64,000 bases of DNA, taken from contig JAPQWV010000005.1 in NCBI GenBank assembly GCA_027422505.1, positions 8,127,501 to 8,191,500 on the forward strand, read 5' to 3'. A program made the translations under genes and the position numbers. Under the pieces are notes generated by a model, which was given only the letters and a program-made list of their open reading frames with translations, made no database searches and was not told where the DNA came from. The stretch is from Craterostigma plantagineum. Lineage: Eukaryota; Streptophyta; Magnoliopsida; Lamiales; Linderniaceae. Position 1 is the stretch's first letter, and each line of letters starts with the position of its first letter. Of the stretch, positions 1-9,569 are shown in pieces.

Positions 1-72
1 ATGTAATGTTAACTAACAACATTTATGGTTAAACTAAAAACGAATTTATAGTTGCCAAATGTCAACAGCATA

Positions 73-260
73 CTCCCTCAGTCCCTCTTATATCATTAAT
101 ATAATTAATATATTCTCCTATTTAATTTAACTACTTCTATTGAAGGAGGGGTAAAATAGGAAATAATCGAGATAGTTTTTCTTGAAAACGGTTAAACGAT
201 TTTTTTAATTAAAATTAAAAAATAAATTCTAAAGTGAAATGTTTCTAAAATCTAAGGGAG
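73..260. mobile_element. Stowaway-like MITE (Tc1/mariner), degenerate
   Basis: The left end reads CTCCCTCAGTCCCTC and the right end, inverted, begins CTCCCTTAG. Both are flanked by TA (71-72 and 261-262), the Stowaway target duplication. The 188-bp AT-rich interior has no coding capacity. The right inverted repeat is poorly conserved, so this is an old copy and less certain than those at 26464, 40360 and 54669. Confidence 0.55.
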
Positions 261-702
261 TAATTGTTATTTTTGAGAGTAGGAAAAGCACAATAGGAAA
301 AAGAAAAAAAGAAAAGCATAAAGATCGGCCGACAAAGAAGGGTGTTTTCAAAGTAAAATTGATTATCATAGCCATGTTCAAACAAAAGTAAGCCAATGAA
401 TAAAGAAAAAGATTATGAAACCAAGAAATCAACGGTCAGATCCTTTCAACTTTCGAGCTTAATTTACTACAAAATCAACGATTTAAATTAGCTGTTGTCA
501 ACTAAGTAAGCGGCCCATAATCAACGCATGTGACCGCCACAAAAAAGTAAAAATAATAATAAAACATTAATAATTAACAAAACTCTACACTAGATGCTAC
601 GACGACGACGATGCCAAGAAGACAAAAAAAAAAAGATAAACGAATTTAAAAAAAAAACGAATATGATGGGAATGTAAATGAATGACGATGATATAGTCAT
701 TT
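261..702. other. AT-rich 3' flank of the GH17 gene, no gene seen
   Basis: Low-complexity AT-rich sequence with no credible coding frame or repeat boundary. A possible third exon of the minus-strand GH17 gene could lie here, because the last coding codons at 715-713 are followed by a good splice donor (AAG|GTACGC), but I cannot fix an acceptor. Confidence 0.4.
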
Positions 703-1842
703 TCAAAGGCAGCGTACCTTTCCATTGCGCATAATCCCAACGTCGTAAACCATGGTGAAATCGGGCCTAAAAAGCCCGAAATTCCTCTCAGCCAAAGAGC
801 CCGTTTTCTGATTCTCATTGAACAGCGCAAAAAGATAAGTGTCGAACCTCCTCCTGGGCATCAACGGCGTCCCGGCGCCGGAATTATACTTCGCCACCAG
901 CCCGCCGTTGTACGCCGCCGCATTATCGACGGAGGTCTTTGGCTGCTCGAAGGTCTCTCCCATGGATGCCCAGCCGCTCTCTCCGACGGCTATTTCCACG
1001 TCAGCATATCCCAGCTTCTTCATGGACATGTAGACAGCATCCATGAGCATGTCGAACATGTTTCCGTACGTCCTCTTCGTGTAAGGATCGCGGTAGCCCT
1101 TGTTCGCCTTGAAGAGACAAAAGTCCGACTTTTCTGGGCTGTAGGCGAAGTATGGGTAAGGATTTACCATGAACGGAGTTTTTGTCTCACGGTGGAACTG
1201 TAGCATCGGCGCCAAGACAGCCTTGTCCCATCCTAGGAAGATTATCAGAAAGAAAAAAACCCTCGTTTCAATCTGCTAATCTGAGACAACTTAGTATATT
1301 TATATAATACCTGGCCGGAACTTGGCCAAGCTCGGCGGTTCTGAGCTCTCTAAGATGCCGAGGGAATGGGCGGTGGTGACCCTAGCATCCTTAATCCCCT
1401 CGAGGGTTAGAGCTTTGTGGAGGGATCTCATCGCGGGTACGAGGTTGTCCCTGAGATTCTGTGGGCCCCAATGGAGAATCTCGTTTCCGACAAGCACGTA
1501 GCTGATCTTCGTCTGAGGGTAGAACGGCTTGAGGTTCGCCGCCGCCCAGCGGCGAGCGTAGCGGACGTTTGTCAGGTTGGGTATCTCGCCGTTGGGAACC
1601 GTTACGGCGACGGAGATGCCGGTGCCGGCGAAGGCCCTGAGGATTTCTGGGTTCACGTCGAAGATCTTGACGCTGTCGATGGTGGTCTGCTGCTTCAGGA
1701 ACTGCGCCACCTGCGCCGGCGGTGGGAGGTTGTCTCCGAGGGTACCGTAGTTGACTCCGATGGAGGTCACGGCGGTGATGGCGGCGGTGGCTAGGAGGAG
1801 GAGGAGAGGTATGACGGCGGCTGAGGGAGGATGGTGAGACAT
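703..1842 (-). CDS. Glucan endo-1,3-beta-glucosidase (GH17), two exons
   Basis: Plant beta-1,3-glucanase of glycoside hydrolase family 17, predicted to cleave beta-1,3-glucan (callose or fungal wall) outside the plasma membrane. Exon 1 is 1842-1311 and exon 2 is 1232-703; the 78-bp intron (1310-1233) has GT/AG ends and splicing joins KFRPG to WDKAVLAPM in frame. The product is about 353 aa. Residues 1-27 form a hydrophobic signal peptide followed by IGVNYGTLGDNLPPP, the usual mature start. The acid/base Glu is E121 in VGNEIL and the nucleophile Glu is in VGESGWAS. The C-terminus NFGLFRPDFTMVYDVGI is typical; no X8 carbohydrate-binding domain or GPI-type tail is seen. The last codons (GKVRCL) may be intron read-through, because AAG|GTACGC is a good donor, so the true end may differ. 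Confidence 0.9.
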
Positions 1843-1923
1843 TTTCTTTTTCTGGATTAATTGATTGGAATAAATGTGTGTTGGCGAAGGGAGGAAAGTT
1901 TGAGATTAGATTAAATGAATGAA

Positions 1924-1931
1924 TTTATATA
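1924..1931 (-). promoter_or_regulatory. Candidate TATA box of the GH17 gene
   Basis: TATATAAA on the minus strand, about 80 bp upstream of the ATG at 1842, a normal plant spacing. Position and motif only. Confidence 0.4.
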
Positions 1932-2375
1932 TGAGTTGTGGTCAAATTGTGAGGAAGGGAAGAAATTGCGGAGAAAACGCGTATTGATTTTTGGACGAAA
2001 GATCGAAGTGGATTTTTCGGACAAGGACGGAATATAATTTAATGGGTGTAGGTAAAATTTGGAATGTGGCCACACGTGTTATTGAGGTGTTGATTATTCA
2101 AGTCAATAATAATGGCTTCCCATCTATTGAACCGTTGAAATCTTGGAAATTTTATTCGACATCTTGTAATAAATCGAATGTTCTTGATTTTTTTTAGGAT
2201 CTTCGATGAAGTTCAACTAGATATTTCAATTATCATAATTCTAAACTAGTATTTATTATAACTTATGATTTTACATAATTTTATACCATCTAAAAGCGCG
2301 CTATTATTTGTTATTTATTGAAATTGCCTCGAATATTTTCCGCCTAACAATATATATTTTGTTGGCAGATACGGG
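1932..2375. other. Upstream flank of GH17 gene
   Basis: AT-rich intergenic sequence with no recognisable gene. It ends at the 8-bp target duplication of the next hAT-type MITE (GATACGGG, 2368-2375). Confidence 0.4.
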
Positions 2376-3419
2376 TAGGGATGGCAACGGGTAGGGTATG
2401 GATAGTCCACTTAGACCCATATCCAAACCCAATTAAATAGATGGGTATGGATCCTATTCAATATTTGATGGGTACAATTAATTGGGTATGAACCCAAATC
2501 CATTAAATTTAACGGGTCTTAATTGGGTATTAAACGAATCTTTAACTTTTAGCAGAAAATTAACTAAATGAGCCAATAAGTATTTTGATAGTATCAATTG
2601 ATATAACAATAATAATGATAGTAATAGTCATTAAGCTGTAAAAAGAAATGATTACGAAGTTTGATGTTTTAGAATTACGAAAACGAAAAAACTATGCATT
2701 TCATTTAGTAAATCCATGCTCCAAGTCCAAGTCCAATATTCAAATGTCATCTTCGAACTGAATAGAATAACCTTTAGTTTAAATGGTTTTGGTAGGGCTG
2801 TTTGTTCGGTAGAAACCGTACCGAACCGAAATCTCGGTGCGAATAAATTCAAAACCGAATACCGAACCAAATTACTCGGTTTGGTATTCGGTTATACCGA
2901 ATTGTAATTCGGTTTTTCCGGTTAACCGTTCTTTAAAAAAATAAGAAAATTAAAAATTAAAAATAAAACATATATAAAAAATAAATAAAACAAAAGGGTT
3001 GAGCCGTCACTTTATGTTTAATATAAAGTAATGTTTTAATTTTAATAGATTTAAATATAAAATAGGAAATTCGGTAATTCGGTTCAGTACGGTTTACCGA
3101 ACCAATATATCTTTATAGAACCGAATTACCAAAAATTTAGTTTTTTTTGAACCGAATACCGAACCGAATTTTCGGTTCGATATTGGGTTTGTACTGAATT
3201 TTCGGTTTTTCTGTCGGTTCGGCCGGTATACGGAATTGCGAACACCCATTTGTTCTGGTAAATGGGTAAATGAGTATACTCATTTAAGACCCAAATTAAT
3301 TTAATTGGGTCTGGATCTAGTCCATACTCATTAAATTTAATTTTTAAAGATCCATACCCATAAGTACTGGGTAGGGTCCTATGGGTATGGACCGGATCCA
3401 AAAAAAATTGTCATCCCTA
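2376..3419. mobile_element. Non-autonomous hAT-type element (1044 bp)
   Basis: The left end is TAGGGATGGCAACGGGTAGG and the inverted right end is TAGGGATGACAATTTTTTTT, so the terminal 12 bp match at 11. Flanking 8-mers GATACGGG (2368-2375) and GATACCGG (3420-3427) agree at 7 of 8 positions, the hAT duplication length. The interior has inverted subterminal runs of ATGGGTATGG/CCATACCCAT type and no transposase. Confidence 0.7.
2793..3248. mobile_element. Possible second hAT-like MITE nested in the first
   Basis: An inner segment begins TAGGGCTGTTTGTTCGGT and ends, inverted, GGGTGTTCGCAATTCCG. It is packed with ACCGAA/TTCGGT repeats in both orientations. It interrupts the ATGGGTATGG-type subterminal repeats of the outer element. 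I could not find a clean 8-bp duplication. Confidence 0.35.
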
Positions 3420-3427
3420 GATACCGG

Positions 3428-3847
3428 AGAAAATTGACAAAAAGGGAAGTTCGGAGATAGAAAGAGCCGAGAAAGATTAAGCATTCTAGTATACGGACGG
3501 AAATATGATGCTGAATCATGGTTAGACCATACGTAACTTTTAAGAAAAGTCACACAAGCCTTTTGCGCGGCTCAAGATGGATAATAAATTAATAATGCCA
3601 CAATGGCTTTTACATATCATAGGAGACAAGTCACATACCAAGCCACTAAAGATGATATTTGTAACAAATGGCTGCTCGAAGACGGCTATCAAATATATGG
3701 GGCAGATTTTCTATTTACTAAGTCTTGAAAATTAAGAATTGATAAGGGTGTGGATTTCTTACAAAGTACATGCAACAGACGAAGTAGAAGTCAAGGATAA
3801 TTCTATTATACACCTCGAATGAAGGAAGAAGACTTGCACATAAAGAG
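3428..3847. other. Unassigned intergenic sequence
   Basis: No gene, RNA or repeat boundary recognised between the hAT-type MITE and the R1 repeat. Confidence 0.3.
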
Positions 3848-4690
3848 TGGGGAGCTAAGGCCATTAAAGAAAAAAAGCAGGCAGCTCATCGCGAGTTTCT
3901 CCCACGCACACCTTACACACGAAGAAGGCTGCTCTCACGAACCAAATTAAGCATAAACCTCACAATCCTTTTCTCCCATGACTGAGAACGGAACAGAGAG
4001 TCGAAGCCAACATATACGACTTTTTCGGCCAAGAGGACGGTAGAAATGTTACTCACATGACGGGAGCCACCGAGGCGACGCATAACGATTCGTGTATCGT
4101 AAGGGACGGTTTATACTTTTATTCAGACGTTCGCAACTATGCATTCCTTTGAATCGTTTTTGTTTTCATATTTTAATATGTGTGCTTAAGTTTATAATGT
4201 GATTAAGGCCGTACTAGATCGGATTATGAATTCGTAATATTGATGTTATTTTATTTAATCGTATGAGCTACGTATTTCTCGTTTGTGCTTGATCATCATA
4301 TGCATGGTTCTTGATTGGTTTATGAAACTGAATAAGTAAGTAAACTGGTTAGAACAATAAACAAGGAATACCACGACGTAAAATCAATCAGATATGGAAT
4401 TCGGTTTCGTACGTGTGGTTTTTGAGATTTTATGCGCCGAAAGCGTCTGTACTCTGGGAAACTCATAAAGCGAATGCATGCGGAGTAACTACAGTCATAT
4501 AGGAATATAGTTGATTGGTTTACTTTTGCATAGGGTTGCTAGATGTACGTGAATAACGGGTAGTGCGTACGTTAAAAATTTCTACCTTAACTAGATTCAT
4601 ACTGATTAGATAAATCGATCGCATGAATAGGATCAATCCGTCCTGAATATATGCTTTAATCACGTTTATCTTGATTGTTTCCTAAGTTAA
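3848..4690 (+). repeat. Repeat family R1, copy A (LTR-like fragment)
   Basis: This segment matches the reverse complement of 30700-34060 in blocks: GGGGAGCTAAGGCCA near 3850, TTCGTGTATCGTAAGG near 4090, CCTTTGAATCG near 4147, TTTCGTACGTGTGGTTT near 4405 and AACTACAGTCATATAG near 4487. The order of blocks is the same in both. The style (a TATAAAG-containing head in copy B, then GC-punctuated R/U5-like sequence) resembles a Ty3/gypsy LTR of Athila/Tat type, but I see no clean TG...CA ends. A short frame ending THNDSCIVRD is shared with copy B. Confidence 0.55.
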
Positions 4691-4741
4691 ATTTAATATT
4701 TATCATTCTGCGTGAAGATAAAAATGTGCCTAAGAGGGAGG

Positions 4742-5400
4742 TGAATTAGGCTTTATAAGATTTTGCTTCTTCTTCGTAAGAATCCTGTGAAGTAATGTCC
4801 TAGAGATTTCTATTTATGCAAGTGACCAAGATGCTTGATATATCCTAGTTACATCAGATGTGTATTGGTTCTGTCTCACAGAAAATAGGAAATAACTGAA
4901 AAGTAAATGCGAGACAGGATTTTTATAGAGGTTATATCCCCAACTGGAGTTTTCTCCTTGAGGTTTGCTCCTCAAGAGTTTAATCAATCACTATAATATC
5001 ACCTTAGCTGGTTACAAAACTGACTGTTTGGCCCAATACACAACCGAACAAGTCGAAACACTAGACACAACTAGGTTACCACACGACGAGTTTTGTTCCT
5101 GGGAATCTCCAATTCCTGACAGGACACAGCTCGCTACCGAAGGGATCCCGGAACTCGTCATTCCCTTCACGTGTGCGTAAACGTCGACCTTGCCTCTTTG
5201 CGTATTGCTCACTTCCGAAGACAACACATCCGAAGACAGAATATATGGTGGGAGGTTGGAATATCTTAGTACAGTCAGTACTTCTGCTCAAACTCTCGTA
5301 TTCGTACTTTCGCAAATTTTAGGTACTCGACAATCTGAAGTGTTTCTCATACATATAGACCTTTTCAATCACACTCACATGGAAACTCAATCATAAAGAT
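4742..5400 (+). repeat. Possible LTR remnant of a Ty1/copia element
   Basis: A purine tract (AAGAGGGAGG) is followed directly by TGAATTAGG, the kind of polypurine-tract/LTR junction seen in SIRE/Maximus-type copia elements, and then by a passage of the 'tatagaggttatatccccaac' style. No second LTR, right end or coding part is recognisable, and the right limit given is arbitrary. Confidence 0.2.
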
Positions 5401-6238
5401 CATTTACCAAATTAAGCACTTAATCCATGTAATTATCGACCAATCAACATGCCAATAATATATTTTCACAACGGTCATAAGCTCATATAGCATGATCATT
5501 ATCCATATAAAAGCTCAGATTCGTATTCAAAGCATATTCAAATATTTCGGATGATATTTTCCATAACAACACTTTTCATATGTGTTATCCAACAATCATC
5601 TTATAGAATAAATCAATAAGGATTTATTCCATATTCAGCTTACAAGATAGCGACAGATCAACATATTTCCATATTCAGCACATAGATCAAATCAAATCAC
5701 ATACCACGAATTCATACATTATGTCATAACTTTCCATATATCAGAGATCTCATCCATTTCAGCGCATACCATAATTATCAGCATCTTATCGACATAAAGT
5801 CAATCGATCAAATCTTTCAAAATAATAATATCCTAATCAGCATAACGAAAGATACAATCGATATTTCGATGTAATATAACCAAGACGCACGCATAAGATC
5901 ATCAACATGATTTTTGTCTCAGAATAGACAGCTTTCAACTATAACACATTCCATATTTAGACATCACATTTTCCATATATAGCCCAGTACGATATCTCAC
6001 ACGTTATTACCATAAATAACACAGTATATCCATAGTCAGATATATCCTAGCATGTAAGACATCTATATCACGCGATCATATAGTTTTACCAATTAATCAC
6101 AAAATCACAGGTGAGTCAAATATTCGACACTGCGTTTATTTGTTTGCCGTGTTTTTATTTAGTTTCAGTTAAAAAAATAATTCTTAAATTCATTAACTCG
6201 CTTTAGTCTTAAATTAAATTTCACAATAATATCTTAAA
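5401..6238. other. Unassigned AT-rich intergenic sequence
   Basis: Rich in CATATTTCCATA-like words but with no ordered tandem repeat, coding frame or element end that I can support. Confidence 0.3.
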
Positions 6239-6491
6239 CTAGTACACTTGCTAATATTCGAGCGTGTCAATATATAGCACACCCAATGTGTGTGCAAATA
6301 TATCAAATTAGTTATGTTTGAAATATGTTATATTACTAATTAAGTTATTTACAAATAAAGTTTCAATCTACTTAGAAACTTGTAATAAATTAAACTACTA
6401 AGGTTAAAATTGTAATTAAGCAATTAAGGATAAACTTGTAAATAATCACGACATTTTTTATCAACCAGACACTCTTTATATAAGAGTATAG
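6239..6491 (-). mobile_element. Short non-autonomous Helitron-like element
   Basis: Read on the minus strand, the 3' end is GCAAGTGTACTAG followed by T, and the 5' end reads CTATACTCTTATATAAAG. It belongs to the same small AT-rich family as 25942-26222, 30460-30651 and 39492-39709. No protein is encoded. The 5' boundary is approximate. Confidence 0.4.
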
Positions 6492-6570
6492 TGTTGCTAG
6501 GGCCAAGGGGTGATCGTGGCGGTTAGGGCAATTTTCTATTCAGATTTTAACCGGGTACAATGAATTGTAG

Positions 6571-6842
6571 TTTTTTTTAAATTTTTTCTCGGTCAGGAAG
6601 GTATCCACACACATCGCCACCATAGTCCCCATATTTCGACAATGCTTAGTCTGAACCGAATCCGAACCTCATCCTCGACTATGAGATGACCACGGCTTTC
6701 AGCAGAACTAATCCTCCTTGTTCCATTGGAATCATCTCATGATTCCACAAACAACGATAGTCAATGTCCATAGTGGATTCGAACCCCTGTCCCCACACTT
6801 GAGTGTCAGGGACCTATCCACTAGGTCAAGCCCTTGGGGGTT
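6571..6842 (-). mobile_element. tRNA-derived SINE, minus orientation
   Basis: On the minus strand the head contains an A-box-like TGACCTAGTGGATAGG and, about 35 bp later, a B-box GGTTCGAATCC, the internal RNA polymerase III promoter of tRNA-derived SINEs. The plus-strand left end is a poly-T run (6571 on), which is the A-rich tail of a minus-strand element. No cloverleaf folds, so it is not a tRNA gene. Confidence 0.6.
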
Positions 6843-7276
6843 AGTTTTTCTAATGATGTTTCCGAATTCGATCAAATAAGTTTGCTTGGCTAAGGTTAGG
6901 ACGCGGATAGAATTCTCTCTCCCATTGGTATGTCCCGTATTATCATGTTGACACGTGTTCAATCGTGTGGTTCAGATTTTTTTTTAATGTTTTCTAATTT
7001 TCATATTACTTATTCCACGAAATCATTAAATTATCGTTATTTCATGTGATTTATATAATCAGAACGGCATATCTAATTCTTATTACGATCAAACTAATAT
7101 CAATATCTTATATTTCTGGATATTCATAAGAATAAACTTTTTCGTAAATTATACAATATGAAACATACAATTGACATGGAGATGGGACATGATCCGGTTG
7201 GGTGGGGCAATTTTTGCGGTTTTTTTTTTCTTACATATATATGATTTTTTCATAAGGAAAAATAGTAATCTAGTTA
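6843..7276. other. Unassigned AT-rich intergenic sequence
   Basis: No gene or repeat recognised. Confidence 0.3.
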
Positions 7277-7338
7277 GAGCATCTCCAACGGGACGCCAAA
7301 GCTGGCGTTCCACTGAAGATTTGGCGTTGGAGGAGCTC
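7277..7338. repeat. Small foldback beginning GAGCATCTCCAACGG
   Basis: Imperfect inverted repeat: CATCTCCAACG...CGCCAAA is answered by TTTGGCGTTGGAG about 25 bp later. GAGCATCTCCAAC-type ends are common in plant MITEs, but I do not see the matching distal end, so it may be a truncated copy. Confidence 0.3.
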
Positions 7339-7633
7339 CAACCGCCTGCCAAACGCCACGGTGTCCACAGCGGGTGCTACAGTGCCTCGCTACCTTTTGC
7401 GGGGCACTGTTCACCGGCGATATATTTTTTTATTTTTAAACCTCTCTTTTAATTCTTTGAGGAGCACAAAGAGGATAAATTAGAATGAAAGTTGAAGGAG
7501 GAATATTGATTTAGGGTGTTTTTACATGATAAAAGTTGAAATTCGCTCGTCAGTTGAGGAAGAAGATGAATAGTGCATAGAGGAGAGAGAAGAAAAAAAA
7601 GACGATGATAGCTTATGACGATGATAAGAAAAA

Positions 7634-7815
7634 TATTAGCGTGTGTTTATATATAGTAAAGATTTGTGTATATCAATTAGCGTCAATTAGAATATCAACT
7701 AGTATCAATTAGAATAAATAGGCATTAATCAAGGAGATAAATCCTCCTTTGTATACTATATGTATGTGCTGTGAAAATCAATACGAGATACGGTTTTTCA
7801 ATTCTAATCTTGACA
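7634..7815 (+). repeat. 5' LTR of the copia element
   Basis: Starts TATTAGCGTG and ends CTTGACA. It contains a 22-bp segment (about 7678-7699, an extra copy of the ATTAG/TATCAA motif) that is absent from the 3' LTR. The canonical TG start is TA in both LTRs. Confidence 0.9.
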
Positions 7816-7827
7816 TGGTATCAGAGC
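7816..7827 (+). other. Primer-binding site (initiator Met tRNA)
   Basis: TGGTATCAGAGC immediately after the LTR is the standard copia minus-strand primer site. Confidence 0.85.
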
Positions 7828-7889
7828 CTTCTTAGCTCGATCTTTGGTCGTTTCTTCTGTGTTGTTCGCTGATCCAAGTCGTTCCTTCC

Positions 7890-9569
7890 ATGGCGGCCAA
7901 CGAATCTAGTTCGAACGTTTCTGTCGAATCGAACGATGATTATAGTACCCGCAAGTCGTTCACTCCTTATGACGTCACGGCTGCGGATAGTCCCGGTTTG
8001 TTAATCTCGCATGTTCAACTCAAAGGTGAGTCCAATTATGATGAATGGGCTCGTAGTATTACGCGTGCCCTTCGCACCCGAAAGAAGTTTGGTTTTGTTG
8101 ATGGTTCTATTGTCCAGCCGCAAGATAACACTGATCTTCTAGCGGATTGGTGGGTTAATCACTCTTTAATTGTGTCTTGGATTATCAATACTATTGAGCC
8201 ATCTCTTCGTTCATCTGTTACTGACATGGATCTGTCTAGTGATTTGTGGCGTCACTTGAAGCAGCGTTTTTCAGTTATCAATGGAAGCAAACTTCAACAG
8301 CTCAAAGGTGCAGTTGCAGAGTGTAAGCAACGAGGGCTTTCGATTGCTGCCTATTATTCCAATCTTAATAAGATTTGGGATGAGTTGATGGCTTGTGAAA
8401 AGAAGCCTGTGTGTCGTTGTGGGCTGTGCACGTGTAATCTCCCTTTGGAGTTCGAACAAATCAGAGAAGAAGCAAAAACACATCAGTTTTTGCTTGGTTT
8501 GGATGCATCGTTGTATGGCGCTGCTCGGTCATCTATTTTGTCGCTTGAATCATTGCCTTTTGTTGATCGTGTCTATGCAAAGATGATTCAAGAGGAGAGA
8601 GTTCGCCTTCAAGATATTCATGTCACGGACTCTGTTGCACAGAATTCTGGTATCTCGGCGCATTTTCTAGGTTTACGGTCTGCGGGCCTTCAGTCGTCTT
8701 CGCAGCATGCGCCAAGTCTAGTATCCAGCGGCGAAGACGGCTCTTCCTTTGCTGCAGCTGTCGACGTCCGTCGTACTGCCGTAACAACAGATGGCCGACG
8801 TGACCTTCTTTGTACCTACTGCCACATGACCGGCCATGAAGAAAGTAGATGCTACTCCAAGAATGGATTTCCAGCTGGCTGGAAGCGAGGTGGAAAATCA
8901 GGTGGTCGCGGTAGAGGCGGAGGTCGTTCCAACAATGTTGGTTCGATAGTTGTTACTGGCTCTGGTGATTCGTTTGGTGCTGGTTCGGGAAACGTTGCTC
9001 GTGCCAATGCCATTGTTGCTGGTGATGGTGATCGAGCCATTACGGGTTTGACTAATGAACAATGGACTTCCGTTGTCAACCACTTGAATGCCAAAAAATC
9101 TGATTCTACTGAGCCACTGTCTGGTAACTTTTTAACTAATACTTGGATGTTTGATTGCGGAGCTACTCACCATATGACAGGATTTCTTGGGTGCTTCACT
9201 AATATCCGAAATATTGTGGCCCGACCTGTGCAACTTCCGAATGGCGCCCTTACTATGGCTCAAAAGGCTGGCATTGTGGTTCTTAGTAGTCATGTGACTT
9301 TAAATGATATTCTCTTTGTGCCCAGTTTAGAGTGCAGTCTCATTTCGTTGTTTCAACTACTGAATCAACTCAATTGCACTGCCAATTTCACTAATACATC
9401 TTGTGTTGTTCAGGACCGCACTTCGGGGACGGTGATTGGTTCGGGTGAGCAGTGTGGTGGTCTTTACTTCTTTCGAGGGGATGTGTCTGTCGCAGTTGTC
9501 CAGTCCAAGGGTGAGACGTCTTTTCTTTGTGGCATCGTCGGTTGGGTCATCCATCTTCTCGGGTTTTAG
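7890..9569 (+). CDS. Copia Gag-protease reading frame
   Basis: First part of the element's polyprotein, starting 75 bp after LTR1. Residues about 30-70 (SPGLLISHVQLKGESNYDEW) are the copia Gag N-terminal domain, followed by a Gag core to about residue 240. A CCHC zinc knuckle lies at about 308-321 (CTYCHMTGHEESRC), then a Gly/Arg-rich linker. The protease motif at about 420 reads WMFDCGATHHMT: the usual D-S/T-G is D-C-G (D422), which may impair the protease. The frame leaves the expected path near 9527, where the following GAG-pre-integrase motif (MWHRRLGHPSS) is in another frame. The last 14 or so residues are therefore frameshift sequence. Confidence 0.85.
   Translation: MAANESSSNVSVESNDDYSTRKSFTPYDVTAADSPGLLISHVQLKGESNYDEWARSITRALRTRKKFGFVDGSIVQPQDNTDLLADWWVNHSLIVSWIINTIEPSLRSSVTDMDLSSDLWRHLKQRFSVINGSKLQQLKGAVAECKQRGLSIAAYYSNLNKIWDELMACEKKPVCRCGLCTCNLPLEFEQIREEAKTHQFLLGLDASLYGAARSSILSLESLPFVDRVYAKMIQEERVRLQDIHVTDSVAQNSGISAHFLGLRSAGLQSSSQHAPSLVSSGEDGSSFAAAVDVRRTAVTTDGRRDLLCTYCHMTGHEESRCYSKNGFPAGWKRGGKSGGRGRGGGRSNNVGSIVVTGSGDSFGAGSGNVARANAIVAGDGDRAITGLTNEQWTSVVNHLNAKKSDSTEPLSGNFLTNTWMFDCGATHHMTGFLGCFTNIRNIVARPVQLPNGALTMAQKAGIVVLSSHVTLNDILFVPSLECSLISLFQLLNQLNCTANFTNTSCVVQDRTSGTVIGSGEQCGGLYFFRGDVSVAVVQSKGETSFLCGIVGWVIHLLGF

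Noticed and set aside
4965..5396. Small plus-strand frames of 71 and 68 codons as genes
   Set aside because: No family motifs, no introns to extend them, and the minus strand is equally open; more likely LTR remnant sequence.
6771..6830. tRNA-like A and B boxes, possible tRNA gene
   Set aside because: No cloverleaf or acceptor pairing; a poly-T/A tail on the other side identifies a tRNA-derived SINE. The same holds for 36560-36632.
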